DNA from: Cryoendolithus antarcticus
Taxonomy: Eukaryota > Ascomycota > Dothideomycetes > Cladosporiales > Cladosporiaceae
Direction of reading: 5' to 3'
Length of the DNA stretch: 64,000 bases
Assembly (NCBI GenBank): GCA_002077065.1
Contig: NAJO01000020.1
Coordinates: forward strand, 310,001-374,000
Both the position numbers and the translations under genes were made by a program. The notes beneath the pieces were generated by a model that ran no database searches, was not told the origin of the DNA, and was given only the letters and a program-made list of their open reading frames with translations. Positions 21,762-32,223 of the stretch are shown here, one piece after another (position 1 is the first letter of the stretch; every line of letters starts with the position of its first letter).

Positions 21762-22348
21762 TCAGATAACTTCCGCAGTGACTTGATGCCCAGTCGAAGC
21801 AAGATATAAGGTCGGGTGGTCGTGAGTGCCTAAGGGTCACGATTCGCATACGACCGAGCTCCATGACGGGTGGGCCGTGGTTACTATTATGCTGTCTGAC
21901 ATCGGCTTGCATCTTGTCACACCATGGAACGAAGCTGACGGGTGGTGCTACTCGTGGCTGTGCCTTGCGAGTTGCCTTGCGGGTTGCAAGCACACTCTTA
22001 CGAGGGGCTGTGAGCTAAGCAATTCTGGGCGTTTTGCGCCGAACTTGATTGGCTTGCTTGCAAGCTCCCCATGAGGCGAAGCTCATTTGTTTCCTCTAGA
22101 CCTGTCTTGTGCAACATGCTGCGCCCATGGCATTTTGCGCCAGTGAGGCCGCTCATGCAATGACATGTCACCGAGGCTTGCCAAGCCAGGAAGAGTCATG
22201 CGACTTCAACGTGATCGAAGTGCGGCTGCTGCTGCTCGCTCCGCCCATATTGCGGAAGTGCTATTAGATCTGTACGTCTTCGCCTTTCGAAGTCTTGCTG
22301 TTTCCGAGTCCCGACTGCACCAAGGCGTAAGGTTCCAGTGGTGGAGAA
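21762..22348. promoter_or_regulatory. Divergent promoter between the kinase-ankyrin and HeLo genes
   Basis: About 590 bases between two start codons pointing outward. Near 21960-21985 there is an imperfect repeat (TGCCTTGCGAGTTGCCTTGCG). No factor site is assigned. The shared upstream region would allow co-regulation of the two genes. Confidence 0.45.
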
Positions 22349-24181
22349 ATGGACCCTGTTACAGCGGCTGGCATTGGACTTAGCGTCACTTCAATAGCAT
22401 TGCAGGTGTTTTCCGGCTGCATCAAAGGTGCGTTCGCAGGGTAGTGCTGGGCATGGCGTTCTTACCACTGACTTCCATAAGGATATCAATTGTTCATCGA
22501 CTGTCGAGATCTGCCAGTCACGTACGAACACCTGAGGACCCGTTTGCGAATCGAACAGACACGCTGTCTGCAATGGGGTGAGAGCGTCGGTCTCTTGGAG
22601 GATATGCTAGACGAGCCGAGTAAGCTGATACAGCTGCACCACAATCTGATCTTCGACATTCTACAACAGGTACAGTCGTCCTTCCGATCATGCCTCGTAG
22701 TGACGACGAAGTTTGATCCGCACATCCGTAACAGGAGCCCTTCGGTGCTCGCACCACCGCAGACGCCCATAGCTCCTAGGAAATTGAGCTTTCTCGACAG
22801 AACATTAGCATTCTGGGAGAAGGGAGGTCGTGTTGCAGGTCGACTCGAGTGGGCAATGCTCAAGAAGGACGGCTTCGAGAAGCTGGTCGTGCAGCTCATC
22901 GAATACAACAATAGGATAGAAACTTTCCTGGACCGAAGCACACTCAAGGACTTGCGGACAATGCATGTGCAGTCAAACTTGGTGCTGCTCCAAGTGACGG
23001 ATCAGGTGACGCAGCTGCGTGATCTTGTGCAAGCGCTGAAGCTCGGTGCGCCTGCAGCTACAACCAGCGGAGTGCAGACCCTCTCCCGGGCATCGACGCT
23101 TGTGCAAGAAGATGACCAGGGAAAAGGAGAACTCACCTTGCTCTCTCTAGCAACATTCAAGACCCATCATTTGGAAATGACCAAGCTGAACGGCTCCATT
23201 AACATTCCGATGATATCTATCGCTAGCGTCAAGCTTGATTTTGTAGATCAGCGGAGTATGAGGCAATTCGGCCGTCTTGGTCGACGCAAAGTGTGGCTCG
23301 AATGGCGCGAGGATTTCGGTGACTTTGACATGCCCGCGGACTATGCCCATAAGGTGGACCAACGAATCCAGGCTCTAGCGGCCGTACTATCCGCAAAGGA
23401 CAAGCCAGCCGAAGTCTGTTCGCCAGACTGCCTTGGCTATGTACGCACCAGTGACGATAAGCATGGTGGAGCAGACAAATTTGCACTTGTTCTCAGCCAA
23501 GCCAAAGCAGCCCAGGATGACACCACGCTCGTCTCGCTCCGGCCCCTACTCAACAAGCGTCTCGGCATCGCTCTGGACGTCCGCATAGCTTTAGTGAAGC
23601 GACTGGCGGAGGCACTTTTGTCCCTACATGCAGTCAATTGGATCCACAAAGGCATCTGCAGCGACAGCATTCTCCTGCAGAAGAGCCCTAACGGCTTTTT
23701 CATCATGAAGGATCCCATTCTTTCCGGATTCGAAACCTCGAGACCAGCCCTACCAGACGAAATCACAGTCCCGTACGCTCGTTCGGAGGAGCGGGACCTA
23801 TATCGACATCCCGATTTGCACACGATGGATTCCTCGAGGTCGAAGAGATCTCACGACATCTACTCTTTTGGCCTGGTCATGATTGAGATCGCACTGTGGC
23901 GACCTATCGAGCAGATCGTCAAGCTAGAGGTCCCTTTACGGAGGCGCGAGATTGGAAAGCTGCGCTCTGCCGTCCTGGACGATCAGAATTTTGTCTTTGC
24001 AGACGTCGCTGAGCGCGTTGGATGGCGGTACGCCGACGTCGCGCGAGCGTGCATTTCGGGAGGCAAGCCGATAGGCATTATCGATGACAATGACAACGAG
24101 GAAGATCCTGCCGTCGGCTCGCGTATGATCAGCGCTTTTTTCGAGAACATTTTGCTCGAATTGAGGGCATTGGTCGTCTAG
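22349..24181 (+). CDS. HeLo-domain protein with a C-terminal pseudokinase
   Basis: Two exons, 22349-22427 and 22482-24181 (54-base intron, GTGCGT/ATAAG), 592 residues. The N-terminus MDPVTAAGIGLSVTSIALQV begins the helical HeLo (prion-inhibition-and-propagation) domain, continuing through YEHLRTRLRIEQTRCLQWGE and WAMLKKDGFEKLVVQLIEYN to about residue 215. In HET-S this domain inserts in the membrane and kills the cell when triggered. The C-terminal half has a kinase fold: helix E (VKRLAEALLSLHAVNWIHKG), then ICSDSILL in place of HRDLKPxNIL (HKG at about 415-417), and LSGFETSR where DFG should be; no glycine-rich loop is recognisable. Catalysis is therefore unlikely. The ending AFFENILLELRAL is typical of fungal HeLo-kinase proteins. 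Partner and trigger are unknown. Confidence 0.8.
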
Positions 24182-24353
24182 AGCTTAGGCGAGGTCCAGA
24201 TTCCACTCTTGGTTCGGATGGCGCCAGCAAGTGAGCGACCGTAGCCGCAGGCAATGTGGAAGGGCCTGACGAGATATCCTGCAGACAAGTCTATACTACG
24301 CCTTTCCTTTACGCTACGAAATGCCGTGGTGACATTACTTTCGTCATACCCAT
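24182..24353. other. Short convergent 3' interval
   Basis: 172 bases between the HeLo gene (+) and SEC26 (-) stop codons, holding both 3' UTRs. Confidence 0.35.
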
Positions 24354-27353
24354 CTAAGCCGTCTCTCCAATCTTGGCCAACGCCTTCAAACTCCCCAGAC
24401 TAAGCGCCAACCCTTGGCTCCGACTTCGTATCCTCATAAAGCCCGTGACAGGCCCGTTGTCGCCTTCTTGCTCCACTGACAAATTCGCCAGTGCATCCTC
24501 GCCTATACATCACAGTCAGCAAACCACTCACGATCAGCAATGCCAACGCAAGATTAACATACCAAACACACTTCTCGCATACAAATTCGCGCTCAAAAAC
24601 TGGCACTCCCCGCCCAAACTCGCCTCAGGCGTCAAACAACTCATGTTCGTCACCGCCATCAATCTGGCAAGAAAATCCCTCAACCCCTTGCCCTTACCCA
24701 TCGTTGCATTAATATTGACCTTGTTCTCCCATTCGAATTCCGTCCACATGCTCCGGAACTGTGTCTCGGTACAGTGCGCAGGGACGATGTAGTCCATGAT
24801 ATCGACATGAACGTCGTTGAGGATCACCACCTGCGTGTCTGTGGAGTGTGCGCCATCGTAGACCACGTTGCCGAAAATGACGCCCGTGTCGGTGGAGGAG
24901 ACTTTGATGGTTGCTTGCACGTTCAGGAAGTCTAAGGCCGGGAGATTCTGGGTTACCGGTCGCTCGACGACTTTCAAATCACCTAAAGTGGCGAATTCAA
25001 CGGACATGTTTTGAAGGGTTTCGCGGGTCTGGTTCACAAGCAGGACGTCGAGGATGATGTCGAATTGATTCACTTGCACGTATGCCTCAGCATATACCGG
25101 GTCAGAGAATCCCGTCAACTGCACGACGCGGCTGAGTTTCGATGTGAGGTTCTTGGTCGCGGAGGTGTCGTCGCCGGCTGTGGCCTTCTCAAGGTCTTGG
25201 GAGATTTCCTCGGCGCCATCAACGGCGGACTTCTTGCTGAACTGCCGAATGGAGATGTTGTCGTCTACTTGGATGGCTGTCTGGGCTTTTGTGAGGGCGT
25301 CTTTCTCGGCGCGGGACTTTTCCTCGACTTGCACCATTGCGCGGAATGCTTTACGGGTGTCTTCGAGGAAGGCGACTTCGAGGTCTTTCTTTTGGGAGAA
25401 TTCGGCGAGGGATCGCACGCAGGACATTATGCGGTCGATGGAGTCTTCGTCTATGGGAGCTTTGACGAATGGCGATTGACCCGCGCGGACGATCGAGATC
25501 ATAATCAGCATTGCTTCGGCGCGGAGTGCGTTGGTTCTTCGCTCGTCAGACGAGATCTCGGAGTGGCGCATGACGAGCTTCGTGAGGGTAGATGAGAGGA
25601 CAGTAGCGAGGTAGTAGTCGCCATCCAGTATGAGCTGTCGCAAGGGCGGCTTTTGCGCGGCCTTGACGGCGTCGAGCTTTGCTTTCGCAGATGCTTGACT
25701 TGTGAGTGCGCTCTCTGTCGCGTATGTGCCGTCTGCGAGTACCTTCCTCGATCCTGTGGGTGCTGCAGGCTTTGCGTGGCCGTTGATCTGTTCCGCGGGT
25801 GGCGCATCGCCGTTTGGCTGTTCCTCGAGTAGTCTTGCTTCGGATGCAACGATAGGGATCTCGCCTAAGCTGGCTCGAATGCGCTTCCATGCACCTTGGA
25901 TATCGCTCTCCTCCAGTGAGTACTCTCCGACGATCCACAGACTGCCTCGGTAGACTTTGCCAGCACGTACTTCTCCCAGTGTTGCCACCAATCGTTCGAC
26001 GATCGAGCTGCGCAGCTTTGGGAATTTCTCGACCACCTCCTTGACGAATGTGATCACATCAACCGCAGATGCATTGTTGAAGTCGGCAATGAACTCCATC
26101 AGCAAGCCAACAACGCTCTGCGCAACCTCCGAGAACTTAATCGCGCACTGGTGTATCGAGTGGATGAGGAGTGATCGATACTCGTTGTTCTTTTCGTATT
26201 GCTCATCCACTGTCTTTGACAGCTCCTTCTTCAGCAGTAGCACGACCTCTTCCACATTCTTACTTGACACCATGTCCATAGCCAGCTCCAGCGACTTTCT
26301 TCGCACGTCGAGATCGGGACTTGAGAGAACTCGCAGGATCTCCATCGTCAAGTCGTCCAATATACCCATGTTAGTCTTCCTCAGCTGGTTCACCTTCTCG
26401 AGCACAATGAGCTTGACGTTGTTGTCCGACTCCTTGATCGCTAGCTCGATGAACTTGGCTGCCGCAGCTTTCACAGCTACTGGGTTCGTTGTAAGTGCTG
26501 TGAGCGACGACGCTGCCTCGTATACTACCGTTGACTCCTTCGCCTCTAGCAAATTGAAGATGAGTCGTAGATACCGCGCCTTGTTCCCTTGGTTCTGCAC
26601 CGCATCTTGGCGAATGAACTCCAGCTCCACCAACTGCAACAGCTCGCTTGCGTTTGGGATCCCCTCGAAGACTCCGCTCAAGTACTCCAATGCCTTTTCA
26701 TGACTGATCCCGAGCAATGCCGCGAAAGCATTTCGCTTGCACGTGTTGTCGCTCTCTGATTCGAGGAATGCCTGGATCAGCTCAGGCGCATCGGGCATGA
26801 GCGACTCGGAGTGTTGGTAGATCGAGGCGATGGCGAAGACGGCATTCTTGCGGACGTAGGAGTGTCGGTGCTCGAGACATTGCCGTGCGGGGGCGAGGAG
26901 AGGCTCTATCAATTCTGGCTCGCGAAGCTTGGTGAGAAATCGAAGGGTATTGCCGCGGATGTACTCGTTTGCGTGTTGGAGATCCATTCGGATGCCATTA
27001 CTGGTACTTGTCAGCTCAGTCCCCCCACTTGCCTGGTGATTGCCCTACCAAACCAAGATCATCTCCTGCTTCAGCTTGCCATTCGCATCCAGCTTTGGAC
27101 AGACCTCGTAGTACATATACAGCAACTTCTTCAGCGCCTTGCTCTTGGAAGGCATGACGAAGCGGATGATGTGCATGAGGAGGTCGGGCATAGCGTTGCC
27201 ATTGAGCATGATAGTCAATACCCGTTTCATCGTCTCAATCTTGCTCTCATCGCTGCCTTTCTCCAACGCAGTCCGCAGCTCCTGCAATGTAGGCGTGTCT
27301 GCGGCATTGTCTTGGTGCACTAGGCTGTACGAGCTCTCGAGGAAGGTCGCCAT
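24354..27353 (-). CDS. SEC26: Coatomer subunit beta (beta-COP)
   Basis: COPI coat subunit for Golgi-to-ER retrograde traffic. Three exons: 27049-27353, 24563-27000 and 24354-24502; 963 residues (yeast Sec26 is 973). Starts [16 protein letters not shown]. An N-terminal adaptin-type HEAT solenoid is visible ([56 protein letters not shown]), then the beta-specific appendage, ending [37 protein letters not shown] and [10 protein letters not shown]. The last intron (24503-24562) joins ARSVFG to [13 protein letters not shown] and the end [12 protein letters not shown]. Introns are 48 and 60 bases. A Gln/Ala-rich linker around residues 490-520 separates solenoid and appendage. It is divergent from Mago. 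Confidence 0.96.
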
Positions 27354-27801
27354 GACGGATTATGGGTAGTGCGCCAGCATGCGGTCTAGAAAGAATGCTT
27401 CCGCGTTCTGGAATCCAGGCAAATGCTAGGTAGAGGGACCAGTCGCTGTGTTCCCAAGCCACGCTTACTGAACTCTTGACCGATGTGGGCGATACACGAA
27501 ATAATTTAGACGAGTTTCGTGGAACGGAGAATGAAGATGCGAATCCAGGAACGAAATTACGAAGTCAGAGAGGCAAGCTGGAGGATCACAGAGCATGTAG
27601 TGTTCGCGACTCCCTGCCTTCAACTTTCGAGACTCGGCCAACAGAAAGCTGTTGTCACCAAGTCTTGGCGTGCATCCTATGTGAAGCAGACATTCGCCTG
27701 ACCAGCACATGCAAACACAAGAAATCTGAAGCGATATCCCAACATCGTGGCAAGATCACCATCTACGCGTTCAACCCGATCATTTTACCTAAGCTGGCAG
27801 C
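27354..27801. promoter_or_regulatory. Divergent promoter of SEC26 and Mago
   Basis: About 450 bases between start codons facing outward. No coding region or specific element is recognised. Confidence 0.4.
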
Positions 27802-28601
27802 ATGGCGGCGACAACAGAGCCCTTCTACTTGCGCTACTAGTTCGCGAAACTGCCCCGAACGATGCGCATCAAATCGAGGCTAACATCAGCACTAGCTCTG
27901 GACACTCTGGACGATTCGGACATGAGTTTCTGGGTAAGCTATGCGCGAGCACGAGTCGCGACCAGGCACGGATCTAATCTGAGTCCCAGAATTCGACTTC
28001 CGTGCGGTCGGCGATGGACGATCAGCGGTAGCACGATATGCCAACAACTCGAATTATCGGAACGATTCTTTGATCCGGAAGGAGAGTACGTTTCATCTCT
28101 CCAAGTGCTGGGCATTGTATGGGGCTGATCACATTCGTAGTGTGCGTCAGCTCGCTGATGATCGACGAGATCAAGCGGATCATCAAGGAGAGTGAAGTGA
28201 TGAAGTATGTTCAACGTTGCTAAAGTAAGCTCGCCTAAAGATCGCAGCACTGACAGACTCACAGAGAAGATGATACAAAGTGGCCGCAGAAGAACAAGGA
28301 CGGTCGACAGGAGCTCGAGATTCGACTTGGGAGTGAGCACATCTCGTTTGAGGTCAGGCATTGCATTGGAGCTAGCTGTGTATCAGGAGACTGACAGACA
28401 TCCCAGACCGGCAAGATCGGATCGCTCGTCGACGTCAACGAATCTGAAGATCCCGAAGGCCTGAGGGTGTTCTACTACCTGGTGCAAGATCTAAAGGCGC
28501 TGGTATTCTCGTTGATCTCGCTGCACTTCAAGGTAAGACTGGAGCGAGCATTGAAGTATGTGCATTTGCTGACTGATGCCAAACAGATCAAGCCTATATG
28601 A
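27802..28601 (+). CDS. mago: Mago nashi homologue (exon-junction complex core)
   Basis: Core EJC subunit that binds Y14/RBM8 and is deposited on spliced mRNA. Seven exons: 27802-27839, 27896-27933, 27990-28085, 28141-28204, 28265-28352, 28407-28532 and 28587-28601 (15 bases encoding IKPI and stop); 154 residues, close to the 146-residue human protein. Characteristic pieces: [85 protein letters not shown] and [20 protein letters not shown]. Six introns in 465 coding bases make this the most intron-dense gene here. The first donor is GTTCGC. The Y14 partner gene is not in this window. Confidence 0.95.
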
Positions 28602-29110
28602 TCTCTGGCAATTGAGCAAGACATTGGCGCCAGAATTCCCACCCCTCGTAGGGCAACTCTCCTCAGTGCATTCACACCCACATCACTGTGAGGCCTTCTG
28701 AGAAGGAAGGCTGTCACAGCGAGACAGCGGGAGTTGCGGTCTCCACCGCACTGCGCGCTCCAGTCGGTGATACATGCACTCTGCACATGCGCAGAAGGTC
28801 ACATCATGATTCAACGAGTACAGGGCATGTAGAGTTTCCTGAGGCTGGCCCTGGCGCATTGGACTCCGGTTCTCCCCAGATTTCGGCCCGCAATAGCGCT
28901 AGCATTCTGGTCGGATTCCGTCATGCGGACGACGGAGTGTTGATCTCGAGTCGCGCATTGGGAATAGCAAATACAGACCATCACCTTTGCACCATATACT
29001 ACCTCTTGAGCCTTCATTCTTGGCACTTATACATATCTCAAGCCCCATCATGCGTCCTTGACCGTCCAAGTATCCTCTCCTGCCATCCCGATAGGTCACA
29101 CGACCCCAAC
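28602..29110. other. Upstream region of the GID4 homologue
   Basis: The GID4 frame stays open upstream to 28688 but contains no good ATG with family-like sequence; I treat it as 3' flank of Mago plus promoter and leader of the next gene. Confidence 0.35.
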
Positions 29111-30221
29111 ATGCCTACTCCAGACGAAACGATTCTTCCACCGTCACCACCACGCGATCTAGTGACAAGGTCCTCATTTGTCAGCTGTCCCACAGACGAC
29201 GATTGTGGATCGAGTGAACGCAATGCGCCTGGAGATGACAGCGATCTCGAGTCAGTAGCCGCGGCTGAGGATGCAGCGAGAACAGAAGAGGCAGTTCACG
29301 CGATCGCGCAACAACCGACGCCAGAGCCTGATATGATGCCAGTTGCAGCATACGAGCCTACAAGACCGCGGCCGGGGTCGAAGGCCGCGCGCAATAAGGT
29401 CCGGGAGGAGGCGGTGTCCAGTCTTGCCCTGCGAGATGGAGCCGAGGATGAGCAGACGGGCAGTCGGGCACGAGATGAGGCGTCAGAGGCAGATGAAATA
29501 TACTACCTGAGCTCGCCGCCGGATCACGATAGGGTGAGGGCATGCGCACACGAGTAATGCAAGATAAACAAGACTAACGAAGCGATGCACTGCAGCTCGG
29601 ACCCAGCACGACGACGACCTACCTCTACCCCGGCAGTAAGTTCCAAGGCACGCAACAATCAGACCGACAAGTCTACGACGTCCAAGTCGAGATCAAAGAC
29701 GTTGATATAGCCGAGTCATTCATCTGCGGTTATCTTCGAATCCAGGGTGCGCATGCTCTGATCTTATTCTCCAGTACTCTACTAACAACATAACAGGCCT
29801 AACAGACGACCACCCAACCCTGACAACATTCTTCGAGGGCGAAATAATAGGTCCCAAACATCACTTCCGCACCGGCAACCCAGCCTGGGGCTCCAGCGAA
29901 AAAGTCGACATGCAACACTGGGAGAAGTTCCCAGCCTTCCGGCCACTAGCCGAAGCCTGCAGATCTCCGACCTGGACACTTCGGAATTACGCGCAACGAA
30001 AGCATCTCTTTATGCGATGGAAGGAGTATTTTCTTGTGCCGGACCATCGGGTGAAGACGATCACGGGCGCGAGCTTTGAGGGTTTCTATTACATTTGTTT
30101 CGATCAGAGTGTGGGGAGTGTGAGTGGGATTTACTTTCATGCGAAGAGTGAGAGGTATCAGCAATTGAAGCTGGAGCATGTGGGGATTGGAGGTGGAGGG
30201 GCGGCGATGGAGTTTAGGTGA
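29111..30221 (+). CDS. GID4: GID/CTLH ubiquitin ligase substrate receptor (Gid4/Vid24 family)
   Basis: Recognises N-terminal degrons (in yeast the Pro/N-degron of gluconeogenic enzymes) for the GID E3 ligase. Three exons: 29111-29533, 29596-29746 and 29797-30221; 332 residues. The first about 140 residues are disordered and acidic (MPTPDETILPPSPPRDL...). The Vid24 beta-barrel follows: YLYPGSKFQGTQQS, CGYLRIQGLTDDHPTLTTFF, EGEIIGPKHHF, HWEKFPAF, FMRWKEYFLVPDH and GASFEGFYYICFDQSVGSVS, ending AAMEFR as in animals and yeast. Both introns close in phase (AGG|GTGAGG; CAGG|GTGCGC). The start is the first ATG that gives an open frame with fungal-like N-terminus; an upstream exon cannot be excluded. 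Confidence 0.9.
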
Positions 30222-30486
30222 TGAGGCTGAGGAGAGGCAGGGGAGGGAGAGGCTGTGAGAGAATATGAGAGACGACATTATGGATTGTATGAAGTGTTGT
30301 ATAGCGTGGCAATGTGTTGATATATTCGATCACCCTACTTCCTCTCGCAATCGCTCCTGTAGTGCCAAGCTTTGACTGCGACTTCACCTCCAACTTAGTT
30401 GATCAAAGTCAGAATTGGTTAAACATCGCTTCACCAAGAATCCCTTCAGCCTCGCAAGTTGGCCCTCACATACTTCTCCCCATCAC
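30222..30486. promoter_or_regulatory. Promoter region of TRM8
   Basis: 265 bases between the GID4 homologue and TRM8, both on the plus strand. The TRM8 frame is open upstream but begins with no ATG before 30487. Confidence 0.35.
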
Positions 30487-31588
30487 ATGACCATGGGCGG
30501 CCCACCAAATAAGAAGCAAAAGCGTGAAGAGCACCGCAACGAAGCAAAAGCCGAAGACGAATTGCCCAAGAAGAAATTCTATCGCCAACGAGCGCACGCG
30601 AACCCATTTTCAGATCATGCGTTGTCATAGTAAGACCCATTTTCCAATGACAGATTATCTCACCGGATCGTTTTACTAACATGTCTCCGCCCAAAGTCCC
30701 GCATCACCATCCCAGATGGACTGGTCCCCACACTATCCATCGTTCGTCGATACTGAGTCAAACGTCAAGCCTGAAGCCGACTCTCTGGACGCAGCCACGA
30801 CACCAACGCTAGATCGCCAAATCGCAATAGCAGATATAGGCTGCGGTTTCGGGGGTCTGCTCTTCGCTCTCGCCCCAAAGTACCCGGAAAGTCTGATTCT
30901 GGGCCTCGAAATCCGCACCTCAGTAACCGAGTACGTCGAGCAGAAGATCCTAGCCATGCGCGCACAAGCCCGGAACTCCAACTCGAAATCCGCACTGCCC
31001 AAACCTGAGCCCAATGAGGATGTCAAAATACCGAAGACCGAGCTAGACGACGATGCAAAGCCTGCACCCACAGACCTAGATTTAATGCTCTCCGGGCCCG
31101 TCCCGGGCAACTTCCAGAATATTTCAGTGTTGAGAGCCAATACGATGAAATTCCTCCCCAACCTCTTCCCCGCTTCCTCCCTGTCGAAAATCTTCCTCTG
31201 TTTCCCCGACCCGCACTTCAAAACGCGGAAACACAAAGCTCGGATCGTGTCACCAGGTCTGGTGAGCGAGTACGCGTTTGTGATGAAACCGGGGGGTGTT
31301 GTTTATACGATTACAGATGTGGAGGACTTGCATCTCTGGATGACGGGCGCGTTCAGGGGGAGTGGGGGTTTGTTTGAGGAAGTGCCTGGAGATGTGTGGC
31401 AGGAGAGGGAGGGGGAGGAGGGGTTGAACGGGGAAGGGACGGAGATGGGGGAGAAGTGGGAGGCTGAGGTGAGGGATGATGTGAGGATTATGCGAGAGGA
31501 GACTGAGGAGGGGAAGAAAGTCACGCGGAATGGAGGGCAGAAGTTCGTGGGTGTCTGGCGGAGGGCGGCGGATCCGCCGTGGCCGTAA
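30487..31588 (+). CDS. TRM8: tRNA (guanine-N7-)-methyltransferase catalytic subunit
   Basis: Makes m7G46 in tRNA with its Trm82 WD-repeat partner, using SAM. Two exons, 30487-30629 and 30697-31588; 344 residues, longer than yeast (286). Starts MTMGGPPNKKQK; the family's KKKFYRQRAHANPFSDH is intact. The SAM motif is IADIGCGFGGLLFALAPKYP, then LGLEIRTSVTEYVEQKI, then the tRNA-binding FCFPDPHFKTRKHKARI-like loop (here LCFPDPHFK...), and the end GQKFVGVWRR. About 45 Pro/Lys/Asp-rich residues are inserted between EQKILAMRAQAR and NFQNISVLRANTMKFLPN, and there is a shorter Glu/Gly insertion near DVWQEREGEEG; both positions are loops in yeast Trm8. Confidence 0.93.
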
Positions 31589-31661
31589 GGCGTTGCCTCG
31601 TAAGCAGAGTGACCTAACACCACACACTTTACGATGGCAGCACTTGAGCTCGATGTCGATT

Positions 31662-31829
31662 TTATAATGTTTTTGATTCCAGCATGCTACCATGATCTTG
31701 CCGTGCTTTCGCCTGGCCGATGCCCTCCCTTTCCATCCTGCGAATCCCATCTAACCCGAAGCCCAGAACGCCGATAAGGAGAAGATGACCAGCAAGCATG
31801 CCGTAGTCGCGTCGTAATGACGCATGCAT
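31662..31829 (-). CDS. Possible small single-pass membrane protein
   Basis: A 55-codon frame starting ATG at 31829 with a hydrophobic segment (MLAGHLLLIGVLGFGLDGI) followed by a charged helix (RRMEREGIGQAKARQDH). The pattern is that of small fungal membrane proteins. The frame stays open upstream through an Arg-rich stretch, so a missing 5' exon is possible. There is no homology I can name, and chance is a fair alternative. Confidence 0.25.
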   Translation of the reverse strand: MHASLRRDYGMLAGHLLLIGVLGFGLDGIRRMEREGIGQAKARQDHGSMLESKTL

Positions 31830-32223
31830 GACAGAAATATGAAATTGCCCTGAGCGTCGGCGGCGACGGGGGAGGTGCGGCGGACCAGGGTATACGTGAT
31901 GTGATTGCGAGGGGTATAGTGTGCTGTGAAGCAATGGCGCCCGAAGTGAGGGCAGCGAGGGGAGGCGAACAAGCAAAGGCGATCCAAAGTGTGTGCCGCG
32001 GCAGTCGCGTCGTGTGCCCCTTCTCGTGAACAGAATCCAATATCTTCCTCAGCGCTTAGCCGCAAAACTGCCCTCAAGCGCGAACGAGCCCGTAGACGTC
32101 GACGACCGTCCATGGATACTGCGACGAAGCGCGCGTGCAGGCAGCTCGAGCAGGCGGCGGTAGTCTGTAAGCATAGCATAATTTAGCGACGACCCCAAGA
32201 AGAGATGTGGCTAAGTATGCTGT
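31830..32223. other. Intergenic sequence between the TRM8 and cyclin 3' ends
   Basis: Apart from the small frame just described, nothing in this convergent interval resembles a gene. Confidence 0.3.

Noticed and set aside
25011..26703. Long plus-strand frames opposite beta-COP (194 and 248 codons)
   Set aside because: They are antisense shadows of SEC26: the minus strand carries a conserved full-length beta-COP.
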